Assembly: GCA_035505955.1 (NCBI GenBank)
Contig: DATJQH010000019.1
Location: 1 to 45,992, forward strand
Source of the DNA: Fen-999 sp035505955
GTDB taxonomy: Bacteria; Pseudomonadota; Gammaproteobacteria; Burkholderiales; Rhodocyclaceae
Length of the DNA stretch: 45,992 nt
Reading direction: 5' to 3'
A program made the translations under genes and the position numbers. Below are positions 1 through 7,941 of this stretch, one piece after another. The notes beneath the pieces were generated by a model, which did no database searches, had not been told where the DNA came from, and saw only the letters and a program-made list of their open reading frames with translations. Position 1 is the stretch's first letter, and every line of letters begins with the position of its first letter.

Positions 1-48
1 CCAGAGAAAGTTGTTGCAAGTGACTCTATGTTTTTATTATACTTTTTC

Positions 49-122
49 TGGAGGCGCGGGCCGGAATCGAACCGACGTAGACGGATTTGCAATCCGCTGC
101 ACAACCACTATGCGACCGCGCC
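49..122 (-). tRNA. cysT: tRNA-Cys (GCA), CCA encoded
   Basis: On the minus strand the 5' end GGCGCGG pairs with CCGCGCC next to the encoded CCA (49-51). The anticodon loop reads TTGCAAA, giving GCA for cysteine. The T arm carries GGTTCGATTCC. It lies 69 bases downstream of tRNA-Gly and is probably on the same transcript, as in the E. coli pgsA-glyW-cysT-leuZ order. No tRNA-Leu can be seen in the 48 bases left before the window edge. Confidence 0.96.
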
Positions 123-159
123 GTACACGCCACGGATAATACGAGGCGTTGAAGCTAAA

Positions 160-184
160 GGGGGGAAAGCATTGCTTTCCCCCC
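160..184 (-). other. Hairpin between tRNA-Gly and tRNA-Cys
   Basis: An 11-bp perfect stem (160-170 with 174-184) closes a 3-base loop. In the minus-strand transcript only a short TTT follows. It could be a weak or partial terminator between the tRNAs, or a structure guiding processing of the dicistronic tRNA precursor. The stem is seen directly; its role is inferred. Confidence 0.6.
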
Positions 185-191
185 TTGAATT

Positions 192-267
192 TGGAGCGGG
201 AGAAGAGTCTCGAACTCTCGACCTATACCTTGGCAAGGTATCGCTCTACCAACTGAGCTACTCCCGC
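192..267 (-). tRNA. glyW: tRNA-Gly (GCC), CCA encoded
   Basis: On the minus strand GCGGGAG at the 5' end (267) pairs with CTCCCGC before the encoded CCA (192-194). The anticodon loop TTGCCAA gives GCC, for glycine codons GGC/GGU. The D arm (AGCTCAGTTGGTAGAGC) and T arm (GTTCGAGAC) are standard. It begins 37 bases after the pgsA stop codon and has its own consensus promoter at 281-308. Confidence 0.97.
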
Positions 268-280
268 AGAACGGAGGCGA

Positions 281-308
281 ATTATATCTGGCACCTTGCC
301 CCTGTCAA
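281..308 (-). promoter_or_regulatory. Consensus sigma70 promoter for the tRNA-Gly/tRNA-Cys unit
   Basis: On the minus strand, TTGACA (308-303) is followed after 16 bases by TATAAT (286-281); both hexamers match consensus exactly. Transcription would start near 274, a few bases before the tRNA 5' end at 267, behind a GC-rich discriminator typical of stable-RNA promoters. The -35 hexamer contains the TGA stop of pgsA (307-305), so the tRNAs can be expressed independently of uvrC-pgsA. Confidence 0.8.
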
Positions 309-877
309 CGACCCCGGGCGGCAATTTCCGGCCATGCCTTGCGCAAGTAGTAACCCATCGACCAAAGCGTCAATAGGGCTGCAGCGTAAATCAACCACGT
401 TCCCAATTCCTGCGAGTCGATGACGGCGATTCGCTCGTGGTAGAGCAGCAAGGGGATGGCGATCATCTGCGCGGAAGTCTTCAGCTTGCCGACAAACGAT
501 ACGGCGATGCTGCGCGCTGCTCCTATCTTGGCCATCCATTCCCGAAGTGCGGAAATGGCAATTTCACGCCCGATGATGATGAAAGCGATCACCGCATCGA
601 CGCGACCCAATTGAATCAGCACGACTAGCGCTGCAGCCACCATGAGTTTGTCCGCGACCGGATCGAGAAACGCACCGAACGCCGATGTCTGACCCAGTTT
701 GCGGGCGAGCCAGCCGTCAAACCAGTCAGTGACCGCCGCTCCTACAAACATGACGGTCGCCCACAAGTTCTGTTCAGTTGGAGACAGCCAGTGCCAGGGC
801 GAGTAGAAAACGCCGACAAAAAGAGGGATGACCAGAATACGCGCCCATGTCAAAAGGTTCGGAATGTTGAGCGGCAT
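305..877 (-). CDS. pgsA: CDP-diacylglycerol--glycerol-3-phosphate 3-phosphatidyltransferase
   Basis: This inner-membrane enzyme swaps CMP on CDP-diacylglycerol for glycerol 3-phosphate, the committed step toward phosphatidylglycerol and cardiolipin. The 190-residue protein has the CDP-alcohol phosphotransferase signature DGWLARKLGQTSAFGAFLDP, with its spaced aspartates, and several hydrophobic segments. The N-terminus MPLNIPNLLTWARI is typical of PgsA. The ATG at 877 lies 1 base past the uvrC stop, so the two are translationally coupled. The open frame continues upstream inside uvrC, but that extension has low-complexity, non-family sequence and is rejected. The uvrC-pgsA-tRNA order is conserved with E. 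coli. Confidence 0.96.
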   Translation of the reverse strand: MPLNIPNLLTWARILVIPLFVGVFYSPWHWLSPTEQNLWATVMFVGAAVTDWFDGWLARKLGQTSAFGAFLDPVADKLMVAAALVVLIQLGRVDAVIAFIIIGREIAISALREWMAKIGAARSIAVSFVGKLKTSAQMIAIPLLLYHERIAVIDSQELGTWLIYAAALLTLWSMGYYLRKAWPEIAARGR

Positions 878-878
878 G

Positions 879-2702
879 TCAGCGGGCGTGCAAGTGATCG
901 TGTATGGCTTGGGCGAGCTTTCGGGAAATTCCGTCGGCGCGACAAAGATCTTCAACGGTCGCCGCCAAGACCCCGTCGAGGCCGCCGAACTGCGCCAGCA
1001 GGCTGCGCCGTCGCGCGGGCCCCACTCCGGGAACGTCTTCCAGCCGCGACCTGTTGCGTGCCTTGGCGCGTCTGGCTCGATGCCCGGCAACTGCGAAGCG
1101 ATGGGCCTCGTCGCGAATTTCCTGAACCAGGTGGAAACCGATGTTGTCCGTCGCCAATTGTAGCGGCTCGGCGCGGCCGTGCACGTGCAGCGTCTCCAGA
1201 CCCGGCTTACGCTCTTCTCCCTTGGCGATTGCCACGCTCAAGAGATGACCGAGCCCAAGTTCAGCAAGGACTTCCCGCGCGACCCGGTGTTGCCCTTTGC
1301 CGCCGTCGATCAGCAGCAGATCCGGCGCAGCGCTTTCCCCTGCCGCGACGCGTTCGTAACGGCGCGTCAACGCTTGTCGCATGGCTGCATAATCGTCGCC
1401 CGGTTCAATGTCGGCGATGTTGAAGCGGCGGTAGTCGCCCTTTTTCATTGCGCCATCGACGCACACGACGCACGAGGCGACCGTGCCCTCCCCCATCGTA
1501 TGGCTGACGTCGAAGCACTCGATGCGCCGTGGAGGTTCAGGCAAGGCCAGTACGTCCTGCAACATAGCCAAGCGTCCGCCGGCGCGTCGAGATGAGCGGC
1601 GATGGGCCTCCAAAGCCAACATGGCGTTCTTGCGCGCGATTTCGAGCCAAGCCCGTTCCATTTCGTTGCGCGGATACGCCACGACGGCCTGCCTGTCGGC
1701 GAATAACGCTGCGAGGTCATCGTCCGCATTGGTATCGACGATGATTCGTTTTGGCGGCGCGTGGTCGGCATAGTGCTGACCGAGGAAGGCCGTCAAGGCC
1801 TCACCCGGATCGATGCCTTCCGCAGCCACGGCTGACGGAAAGAACGCGCGGTCGCCGAGGTGCAACCCACCTCGCACCATCGCCAGATTGACGCACAAGT
1901 CTCCGTCGCCGGCCGCCACGACAAGGATGTCGGCATCCTCGGAACCTGTGGAACTGACGTACTGCCGGTGCAGCACCGCCTGCAAGGCGCGAATCTGGTC
2001 GCGCAGCATCGCGGCCTCCTCGAACCTCAGCCCTTCGGCGGCCCCCTGCATCCTTTCTGTCAGGCCATCGACGACTTCCGATTGCCGCCCGCGCAGAAAC
2101 AGTTCCGCCATGCGCACGTCGCGGCCATAGTCCTCTGCTGAAATCAGTCCGACGCATGGCGCCTTGCAGCGCTTGATCTGATGCATGAGGCACGGCCGGG
2201 AACGGTGCGCGAATACCGCATCTTCGCACGTGCGGAGCATGAAGGTCTTCTGCAGCAGTTCGATGCTCTCGCGCACGGCATGCCCGCTGGGAAAGGGCCC
2301 GAAGTAGTTCGACTTGCGCTCGAAGGCGCCACGGTGGTAGGCAAGGCGCGGAAATTCATGCCCCGACAGACAGATGTAGGGATAGGACTTGTCGTCGCGG
2401 AACAGGATGTTGTACTTGGGCGCGAGTTTCTTGATCAGCGTGTTCTCGAGGATCAGCGCCTCCGCCTCGGAACGCGTGGCCGTGACTTCGACAAGCGCCA
2501 CTTGTTGCAGCATCAGCGCGATGCGAGGGCTTTGCGCGGTCTTCTGGAAGTAGGACGAAACCCGCCGTTTCAGGTTCTTTGCCTTGCCGACGTAAAGGAC
2601 CTTGCCGGCGATGTCCAGCATGCGGTAGACGCCTGGCGACTCGGTCAGCGTCGCCAGGAACTCCTTCGCGTCAAAGCTCGGCGCGGATGGCCTGGAAGAC
2701 AT
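879..2702 (-). CDS. uvrC: UvrABC excinuclease subunit C
   Basis: UvrC makes both incisions around bulky DNA lesions in nucleotide excision repair, after UvrA/UvrB recognition. The 607-residue length is normal. An N-terminal GIY-YIG nuclease (about 22-60: GVYRML, then VLYVGKAKNLKRR) is followed by a UvrB-binding UVR motif (about 200-237, with LRFEEAAMLRDQI). The C-terminal RNase H-like nuclease comes next, and a tandem helix-hairpin-helix (VPGVGPARRRSLL) closes the protein. I chose ATG 2702 (MSSRPSAPSFDAKEF) because the longer frame has no family resemblance. Its first 32 bases overlap the 3' end of the glycosylase gene. No LexA-type operator is visible upstream. Confidence 0.96.
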   Translation of the reverse strand: MSSRPSAPSFDAKEFLATLTESPGVYRMLDIAGKVLYVGKAKNLKRRVSSYFQKTAQSPRIALMLQQVALVEVTATRSEAEALILENTLIKKLAPKYNILFRDDKSYPYICLSGHEFPRLAYHRGAFERKSNYFGPFPSGHAVRESIELLQKTFMLRTCEDAVFAHRSRPCLMHQIKRCKAPCVGLISAEDYGRDVRMAELFLRGRQSEVVDGLTERMQGAAEGLRFEEAAMLRDQIRALQAVLHRQYVSSTGSEDADILVVAAGDGDLCVNLAMVRGGLHLGDRAFFPSAVAAEGIDPGEALTAFLGQHYADHAPPKRIIVDTNADDDLAALFADRQAVVAYPRNEMERAWLEIARKNAMLALEAHRRSSRRAGGRLAMLQDVLALPEPPRRIECFDVSHTMGEGTVASCVVCVDGAMKKGDYRRFNIADIEPGDDYAAMRQALTRRYERVAAGESAAPDLLLIDGGKGQHRVAREVLAELGLGHLLSVAIAKGEERKPGLETLHVHGRAEPLQLATDNIGFHLVQEIRDEAHRFAVAGHRARRAKARNRSRLEDVPGVGPARRRSLLAQFGGLDGVLAATVEDLCRADGISRKLAQAIHDHLHAR

Positions 2703-3294
2703 CGTGAAAGTCAGCCTTCGTGAGACGCCGTGTCTGGGTGTTGTACCGGCTGCAATGATATGAATCGAACAGCACGCGGCCATCCGGCAACACGTGACGG
2801 GCTGCGTGCGCGAACGGGTAGGCGCCCTGCTTCATACCGCTCGCCATCAGAACGGCCTTGTGCGCGATCTGTCCCAGGGCCAGCACGATCTTCGCCTCGG
2901 GGGCATCGGCGAGTTCCGCCACCAGATGACGATTGCAGGTTCGCACTTCGGCGGGCTCCGGCTTGTTGGCCGGTGGCAGGCACTTCACGGCGTTCGTGAT
3001 TCGGCAGTTGCGTAGCTCGAGTCCGTCGTCGCGGCTCTTCGATTCGGGGCCGCTCGCGAAGCCGAAGTAATGCAAGGTCTCGTAAAGCAGGATGCCGGCG
3101 TAGTCGCCGGTAAAGGGCCGGCCAGTCCGGTTGGCGCCGTGTAGGCCGGGCGCCAGGCCGACGATCAACAGGCGCGCCAGCGGATCGCCAAAAGGGAGCA
3201 CCGGACCACAATGGTAGCCTGAATGTTGTTGGCGCACGTCGTCGAGGAACCCCACGAGTCGGGGGCAGTCGGTGCAACTCTGTAGTTTCGGCAT
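2671..3294 (-). CDS. Uracil-DNA glycosylase, Fe-S family 5 (UDGb)-like
   Basis: It probably removes uracil or other deaminated bases from DNA to start base excision repair. The 207-residue protein has the family-5 motif GLAPGLHGANRTGRPFTG (46-63) and a second motif HCSRYNTQT (180-188). Cys7 and Cys10 with Cys105 and Cys120 form the expected 4Fe-4S set. Ordinary family-1 Ung and family-4 enzymes have different motif-1 sequences (family 4 has an acidic residue there). Motif 2 reads HCS where many family-5 enzymes have HPS. The gene overlaps uvrC by 32 bases, giving two repair genes in one operon. ATG 3294 is preferred; ATG 3324 would run into divergent earP, only 22 bases away. Confidence 0.88.
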   Translation of the reverse strand: MPKLQSCTDCPRLVGFLDDVRQQHSGYHCGPVLPFGDPLARLLIVGLAPGLHGANRTGRPFTGDYAGILLYETLHYFGFASGPESKSRDDGLELRNCRITNAVKCLPPANKPEPAEVRTCNRHLVAELADAPEAKIVLALGQIAHKAVLMASGMKQGAYPFAHAARHVLPDGRVLFDSYHCSRYNTQTRRLTKADFHDVFQAIRAEL

Positions 3295-3316
3295 TGGAAT
3301 AGGATACCGTTGACCG

Positions 3317-4396
3317 ATGGCCATCTCCTGCGATCTTTTCTGTCGGGTCGTCGACAATCTCGGCGACGCCGGCGTTTGTTGGCGCCTCGCCACGCAATTG
3401 GCGTGCGAGGAAGGCTGGTCGATGCGTCTTTGGATCGACGACCTCGCGCCTCTTGCCGCCCTGCGCCCCGGCATCGATGCCACGTTGTCGATGCAAACGA
3501 TGGATGGCGTGGAGATCAAACGCTGGTCACCGTCGTTCCCGGACACTGTCCCCGGGGACGTGGTGATCGAAGCATTCGCGTGCGAGCTGCCGACGGGCTT
3601 CGTGGCCGCAATGGCGGCTGAGGCCAAAGCACCGGTCTGGATCAATCTCGAGTACCTGTCTGCGGAGGCGTGGGTCGAACAATGTCACGGCCGGCCGTCG
3701 CCGCACGCGACGCTGCCGCTGACGAAGTACTTCTTCTTTCCCGGCTTCACGGCCGGCACGGGCGGGCTAATTCGCGAGAGCAGCATGACTGCGCCGGCAA
3801 CGCGACCGCCGGGACGCGAGTTGCTCGTCTCCCTCTTCTGCTACGAGAACACGTCGCTGCCGGACCTGCTGACAGCGTGGGCCGAAGAGAGCATCGTGAT
3901 TTCATGCCGCGTGGCCGACGGTTTGGCACGCCTGCAGGTGGAGCGCTGGCTCGGCAGGCCTTTTCCAGTCGGCGCCCGCTTGCAAAGAGGCAGCTTGGAG
4001 CTTCGCGCCCTGCCCTTCGTACCGCAAACGGACTACGACTGTGTGCTCGCTGATGCGGACCTGAATTTCGTGCGTGGCGAGGACTCTTTCGTCCGCGCGC
4101 AGTGGGCGTTGCGTCCCTTTGTCTGGCAAGCCTATCCCCAGGCCGGACAGGCTCACTTGGCAAAGGTCGATGCGTTTCTCGCGCGCTACGCGCAGCGCCT
4201 GCCTGAGGACACGCGTCATGACGTCGAAAACTTCTGGCGGGCCTGGAATGGGAAGGGCGACATTGCTACCGCATGGCCGGGTTTCCGCGGCGCGCTGCCG
4301 AGGCTGACTTTGCATGGAAGTCTCTGGGCAGCAGAGATCTCCGCAACCGGCGGATTGGCAAGAAATCTGGCGTTATTCTGCCGCGAGCGGTTATAA
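3317..4396 (+). CDS. earP: EF-P arginine rhamnosyltransferase EarP
   Basis: EarP transfers rhamnose from dTDP-L-rhamnose to Arg32 of elongation factor P, which activates EF-P for rescuing ribosomes stalled at polyproline. The 359-residue protein begins CDLFCRVVDNLGDAGVCWRLA, with Asp13 and Asp17 at the positions known to be catalytic in this family. Glu255, in RGEDSFVRAQWA, matches the family's third key acidic residue. The sequence LEYLSAEAWVEQCHG is also characteristic. It sits directly upstream of efp (47-base gap), the usual arrangement. No strong ribosome-binding site precedes the ATG. dTDP-rhamnose synthesis genes are not in the window. Confidence 0.96.
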   Translation: MAISCDLFCRVVDNLGDAGVCWRLATQLACEEGWSMRLWIDDLAPLAALRPGIDATLSMQTMDGVEIKRWSPSFPDTVPGDVVIEAFACELPTGFVAAMAAEAKAPVWINLEYLSAEAWVEQCHGRPSPHATLPLTKYFFFPGFTAGTGGLIRESSMTAPATRPPGRELLVSLFCYENTSLPDLLTAWAEESIVISCRVADGLARLQVERWLGRPFPVGARLQRGSLELRALPFVPQTDYDCVLADADLNFVRGEDSFVRAQWALRPFVWQAYPQAGQAHLAKVDAFLARYAQRLPEDTRHDVENFWRAWNGKGDIATAWPGFRGALPRLTLHGSLWAAEISATGGLARNLALFCRERL

Positions 4397-4397
4397 T
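4368..4397 (+). promoter_or_regulatory. Possible efp promoter
   Basis: A perfect TATAAT (4392-4397) overlaps the earP stop codon. A weak -35-like TGGCGT (4368-4373) lies 18 bases upstream. It would start an efp transcript about 40 bases before its ATG, letting the abundant EF-P be made independently of the low-abundance enzyme EarP. The -35 is poor, so this is tentative. Confidence 0.4.
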
Positions 4398-4443
4398 TAG
4401 CGGTTTAATTTTTGAGCCATTTTTTGCAGGCGAGATACGCATC

Positions 4444-5001
4444 ATGAAAACCGCACAGGAAGTACGTACCGGCAATGTGATCATGGTCGGCAACGATCCG
4501 CTGGTCGTTCAGAAGGCCGAGTACAACAAGTCGGGCCGCAACTCGGCTGTCGTCAAGATGAAGTTGAAGAACCTCCTGACGGGAGGCAATTCCGAAACCG
4601 TCTACAAGGCGGACGACAAGTTCGAACTGGTTGTGCTCGATCGCAAGGAATGCACCTACTCCTACTTTGCCGATCCGATGTACGTATTCATGGACACCGA
4701 GTACAACCAGTACGAGGTCGAGGCAGAGAACATGGGCGACGCCCTGAACTATCTCGAGGACGGCATGCAGATGGAGGTCGTCTTCTACAACGGTCGCGCC
4801 ATCTCGGTCGAGATGCCCAATGCCGTCGTGCGCGAGGTGATCTACACGGAGCCGGCCGTCAAGGGTGACACGTCGGGGAAGGTCATGAAACCCGCGAAGA
4901 TCACTACGGGATTCGAGTTGCCCGTGCCGATCTTCGTTGCCATCGGCGACAAGATCGAGATCGACACCCGTACCGGCGAATACCGAGCCCGCATCAAGTA
5001 G
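4444..5001 (+). CDS. efp: Translation elongation factor P
   Basis: EF-P binds between the ribosomal P and E sites and promotes peptide bonds at consecutive prolines. The 185-residue protein has the three-domain EF-P fold. The domain I loop reads KSGRNSA, with Arg32 at the tip, so this is the EarP-rhamnosylated type and not the lysine type modified by EpmA/EpmB. Adjacent earP agrees. The C-terminus DTRTGEYRARIK is typical. ATG 4444 is clear from the conserved start MKTAQEVRTGNVI; the longer in-frame extension overlaps earP and is not real. Confidence 0.98.
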   Translation: MKTAQEVRTGNVIMVGNDPLVVQKAEYNKSGRNSAVVKMKLKNLLTGGNSETVYKADDKFELVVLDRKECTYSYFADPMYVFMDTEYNQYEVEAENMGDALNYLEDGMQMEVVFYNGRAISVEMPNAVVREVIYTEPAVKGDTSGKVMKPAKITTGFELPVPIFVAIGDKIEIDTRTGEYRARIK

Positions 5002-5023
5002 ATCCAGAGCGGCCGGCGTATCG

Positions 5024-5047
5024 AAAGGGCGACTGCGGTCGCCCTTT
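5024..5047. terminator. Bidirectional terminator between efp and nagZ
   Basis: A perfect 10-bp stem (5024-5033 with 5038-5047) has a TGCG tetraloop. Its outer AAA/TTT pairs act as the U-tract for either strand. It sits between the converging efp stop (5001) and nagZ stop (5053), so it can end both transcripts. Confidence 0.8.
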
Positions 5048-5052
5048 GCCGT

Positions 5053-6087
5053 TTACGCGACGCCCGTTCTTCCCGGCAATGTTGCCAGGCGCCCGATCGC
5101 CGCTTGCCCGGCCAAGTACGACGACTGATAGGCCAGGTCGTTCCACGGCAGCGCGGCGGTCCGCGGCAGCAACGAGGCAATGCGCGCCGAACTGGCGGGC
5201 GCTGGCGGCGGCGCCCAGTGCTCCAGCAGATTGGCCACGGCGTCGGGCGCGTTGCAGACGGGCAGCATGTCGCACCCTGCCCTCGTGGCCGCTTCGGCGC
5301 GCGCGATAATATCGCCGGCTACGGCTGCGCCCTCCATCGACAAGTCATCGCTGAAGATCACACCCGCGAATTCGAATTCGTTCCTCAGCATGTCCATCCA
5401 GACGGGCGAAAATCCGGCAGGCCGGGAATCCACTTGCGGATAGATGACGTGGGCCGGCATGATGGCATCGAGTTGCAGGCGCCGGTATGGTGTCAGGTCT
5501 GCCTCGAGCTCGATCAGGCCGCGCTCGTCGGTCGGAATTGCGACGTGGGAGTCGGCCTCCGTCCAGCCGTGTCCTGGAAAATGCTTGCCGCAGCAAGACA
5601 TTCCCGCCTCGTGTATGCCGTCAATCAGGGCCCCGGCGAGGGCAACGACGGCGTCCGGATCGCTGTGCAGCGCGCGATCACCGATAACGCCGCTGCGCTG
5701 CCAATCCAGGTCGAGAACGGGTGCGAACGACAGGTCGACGCCCAAGGCACGCAGTTCCGCGGCCATCAGGTAGCCGATCGTCCGCGCCGATTCGAGCGCC
5801 TCACCTGGAGCTTGGTCCCATGCGTCACCCAGGCGACGCATGGGCGGCAGCGCCGTGAAACCTTGCCGGAAGCGTTGCACGCGGCCACCTTCATGGTCGA
5901 CGGCAATCAGGAGCGGCGGATCGCGCAGGGCGTGGATCTCGGAACACAGCGACTCGATCTGCGCGCGCGACTCGTAGTTGCGACTGAACAGGATGATGCC
6001 GCCGACCAGCGGATGGCGCAGCCGCTGCCGATCCGTGGCAGACAACGCCGTGCCGGCGATGTCGATCATGAGGGGGCCGTAGCTCAT
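5053..6087 (-). CDS. nagZ: Beta-N-acetylhexosaminidase NagZ
   Basis: This cytoplasmic glycoside hydrolase (family GH3) cleaves N-acetylglucosamine from anhydromuropeptides during cell-wall recycling. The 344-residue protein has DHEGGRVQRF (64-73), the GH3 loop KHFPGHG (168-174) with its catalytic histidine, and FSDDLSMEG (246-253) holding the nucleophilic aspartate. It has no signal peptide. The start overlaps the acpS stop by 4 bases, making it the last gene of the rnc-era-recO-pdxJ-acpS-nagZ run, which ends at the hairpin at 5024-5047. In species with inducible AmpC, NagZ products induce beta-lactamase; no ampC or ampR is visible here. Confidence 0.96.
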   Translation of the reverse strand: MSYGPLMIDIAGTALSATDRQRLRHPLVGGIILFSRNYESRAQIESLCSEIHALRDPPLLIAVDHEGGRVQRFRQGFTALPPMRRLGDAWDQAPGEALESARTIGYLMAAELRALGVDLSFAPVLDLDWQRSGVIGDRALHSDPDAVVALAGALIDGIHEAGMSCCGKHFPGHGWTEADSHVAIPTDERGLIELEADLTPYRRLQLDAIMPAHVIYPQVDSRPAGFSPVWMDMLRNEFEFAGVIFSDDLSMEGAAVAGDIIARAEAATRAGCDMLPVCNAPDAVANLLEHWAPPPAPASSARIASLLPRTAALPWNDLAYQSSYLAGQAAIGRLATLPGRTGVA

Positions 6088-6461
6088 GCGCGCTCGACGA
6101 CGACGAACGCGACTGCAAACTCGCGCTCGTCGCTGATGGAAACATGTGCGCTCAGGCCCTTCTCCTCAAGGAATGCCGCGAGCTCCTGCGACAAGGAAAA
6201 ATAGGGCTTGCCTTTGCCGTCATGGGCAATCGCAATCGCGCTCATCAGTACCGGCGCCCGTATTCCCGTTCCCAGCGCCTTGGCGAGCGCCTCTTTCGCT
6301 GCAAAGCGCTTGGCCAGGAAGCGCCCGGGGTCGGCGGCGCTGCGGCAATCCTCGCGTTCGCTTGCGGCGAGCAGCCGTTCCAGGGCGCGTTCGCCGTGGC
6401 GCGACCACACCTCGGTCAATCGCGCCACAGCGACGATATCGGTGCCGATACCGAAGATCAC
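6084..6461 (-). CDS. acpS: Holo-[acyl-carrier-protein] synthase
   Basis: AcpS moves phosphopantetheine from CoA to Ser37 of acyl carrier protein, whose gene (acpP) is in this same window. The 125-residue protein has GIGTDIV with metal-binding Asp8, and KRFAAKEALAKALGTG with Glu57. The start is GTG (GTGATC), overlapping the pdxJ stop by 4 bases. Both neighbours are joined by 4-base overlaps, so expression is probably coupled through the operon. Confidence 0.96.
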   Translation of the reverse strand: MIFGIGTDIVAVARLTEVWSRHGERALERLLAASEREDCRSAADPGRFLAKRFAAKEALAKALGTGIRAPVLMSAIAIAHDGKGKPYFSLSQELAAFLEEKGLSAHVSISDEREFAVAFVVVERA

Positions 6462-7222
6462 GCGGTTCGGCTCCCCCCGCTGGCACCCTCGCGCAGCAGA
6501 CGCTTCATCTCGCGCACGGCCTCGCGCATGCCGACGAATACGGCACGGCTGACGATCGCATGACCGATGTGCAATTCGCGCACGCCGGGCAGTTGGGCAA
6601 GCGCCTGAACGTTGTAGTAGTTCAGGGCGTGCCCCGCATTGAAGCGCATGCCCAGGTCGCGTATGGCACGACCGGCGGCGCGCACCTTCTCGATCTCGGC
6701 GATGACTGCCGGGCTGCCATGATCACGACCATGATCATGGAACGCGTGCGCATAAGGGCCCGTGTGAATCTCACACACGCGTGCACCAATGCGGGCCGCA
6801 GCCTCGATCTGCGGCAGTTCGGCGTCGATGAAGACGCTGCTGACGATGCCGGCATCTGCCAGCCGTGCAACTGCAGTCTTGAGTTTCGCCTCCTGCCCGA
6901 CAACGTCGAGCCCGCCCTCCGTCGTGATCTCGTGGCGGCCTTCAGGCACCAACATGGCCATATCAGGCTTCAGCGCACAGGCGATGCCGACCATCTCGTC
7001 GGTCGCCGCCATCTCGAGGTTGAGCTTGACGTGCGTGAGTTCGCGCAGCCGGCGGACATCATGGTCCTGGATGTGGCGGCGATCCTCGCGCAGGTGCACT
7101 GTGATGCCGTCGGCTCCGCCCAGATGGGCCTCCACCGCCGCCCAGACCGGGTCCGGTTCGTAAGTGCGCCTCGCCTGGCGGATGGTTGCAACATGGTCGA
7201 TGTTAACGCCAAGTTCGATCAT
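6458..7222 (-). CDS. pdxJ: Pyridoxine 5'-phosphate synthase
   Basis: PdxJ condenses 1-deoxyxylulose 5-phosphate with 3-amino-1-hydroxyacetone 1-phosphate to pyridoxine 5'-phosphate, the ring-forming step of vitamin B6 synthesis. The protein has 254 residues, slightly over the usual ~243. MIELGVNIDHVATIRQARR and ITVHLREDRRHIQDHD are the diagnostic TIM-barrel segments, and FNAGHALNYYNV is present near the C-terminus. The extra length lies partly around HAFHDHGRDHGSPAV, a His/Asp-rich loop after the HTGPYA motif. It overlaps recO upstream and acpS downstream by 4 bases each. Confidence 0.96.
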   Translation of the reverse strand: MIELGVNIDHVATIRQARRTYEPDPVWAAVEAHLGGADGITVHLREDRRHIQDHDVRRLRELTHVKLNLEMAATDEMVGIACALKPDMAMLVPEGRHEITTEGGLDVVGQEAKLKTAVARLADAGIVSSVFIDAELPQIEAAARIGARVCEIHTGPYAHAFHDHGRDHGSPAVIAEIEKVRAAGRAIRDLGMRFNAGHALNYYNVQALAQLPGVRELHIGHAIVSRAVFVGMREAVREMKRLLREGASGGSRTA

Positions 7223-7941
7223 AGGTCCTGCAACTCCACGAAAACCCGTCGCGATTGCAACGCCTGATTGCCCAGATAGTACGACATCAGGTGCCGCATC
7301 AACAGTTTGCTCTCCGCGAGCGTGCGCGGGTCGCTGTAGTCGTCCGCAGCGAGATCGAGCAGTGTCCTGCCGCTGAAAGTCAGCCGCGATGGTACGCCGT
7401 GCGACTCCACCACGCCGCGCTCGACCTGATACTCATACTGCCCTTCCGGCCGGATCGGTGCGCCGGAATCCGCCACGCGATCCAGCGTCAGTCCATAACC
7501 GAGTTCACGCAACAGGGTCTTCTCGAACCGACGCAATTCCGCCGTGTCGACGGCTCCGCGCGTGAGCGAAGCCAACGCCGCCGCGTAGGCGTCGAACAAG
7601 GCAGGATGAGCGTCTTCCCGCGGCAGCAGCTTGAGCAGAAGTTCGTTGAGATAGTAGCCGAGCAGCAGGCTCGTGCGCTCCAGTAGCGGCAGGCCGCCCT
7701 GCCACTCGGCGCGGGACAGCGTCTTCACTTCGCCGCCTCCGAACCATGAGAGTTGGAGCGGTTGGAACGCCATCAAGACGCCGCGTAGCGCCGAGCGCGG
7801 CCGGCGGGCGCCGCGCGCGAGGATGGCTAAACGCCCGTAGTCCCGCGCAAACGCGTCCAGCACGAGACTCGTTTCGCTGTAGGGATGCGCGTGGAGCAGG
7901 AATGCCGCCGCACCGTCGATCCGCTGCTTGCCGGATGTCAC
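7219..7941 (-). CDS. recO: DNA repair protein RecO
   Basis: RecO works with RecR to load RecA on SSB-coated gaps in the RecF pathway. The 240-residue protein starts with the OB-fold segment AAAFLLHAHPYSETSLVLDAFARDYGR, split here as AFLLHAHPYSETSLVL and DAFARDYGRLAILARGARR. Its helical C-terminal half has LRELGYGLTLDRV. The zinc-finger cysteines found in some RecO proteins are absent. The GTG start overlaps the era stop by 4 bases (GTGA). The era-recO-pdxJ order is conserved across proteobacteria. Confidence 0.94.
   Translation of the reverse strand: MTSGKQRIDGAAAFLLHAHPYSETSLVLDAFARDYGRLAILARGARRPRSALRGVLMAFQPLQLSWFGGGEVKTLSRAEWQGGLPLLERTSLLLGYYLNELLLKLLPREDAHPALFDAYAAALASLTRGAVDTAELRRFEKTLLRELGYGLTLDRVADSGAPIRPEGQYEYQVERGVVESHGVPSRLTFSGRTLLDLAADDYSDPRTLAESKLLMRHLMSYYLGNQALQSRRVFVELQDL

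Noticed and set aside
36..41. TATAAT on the minus strand after tRNA-Cys
   Set aside because: No -35 at the right distance (that region is inside the tRNA) and its target would be outside the window.
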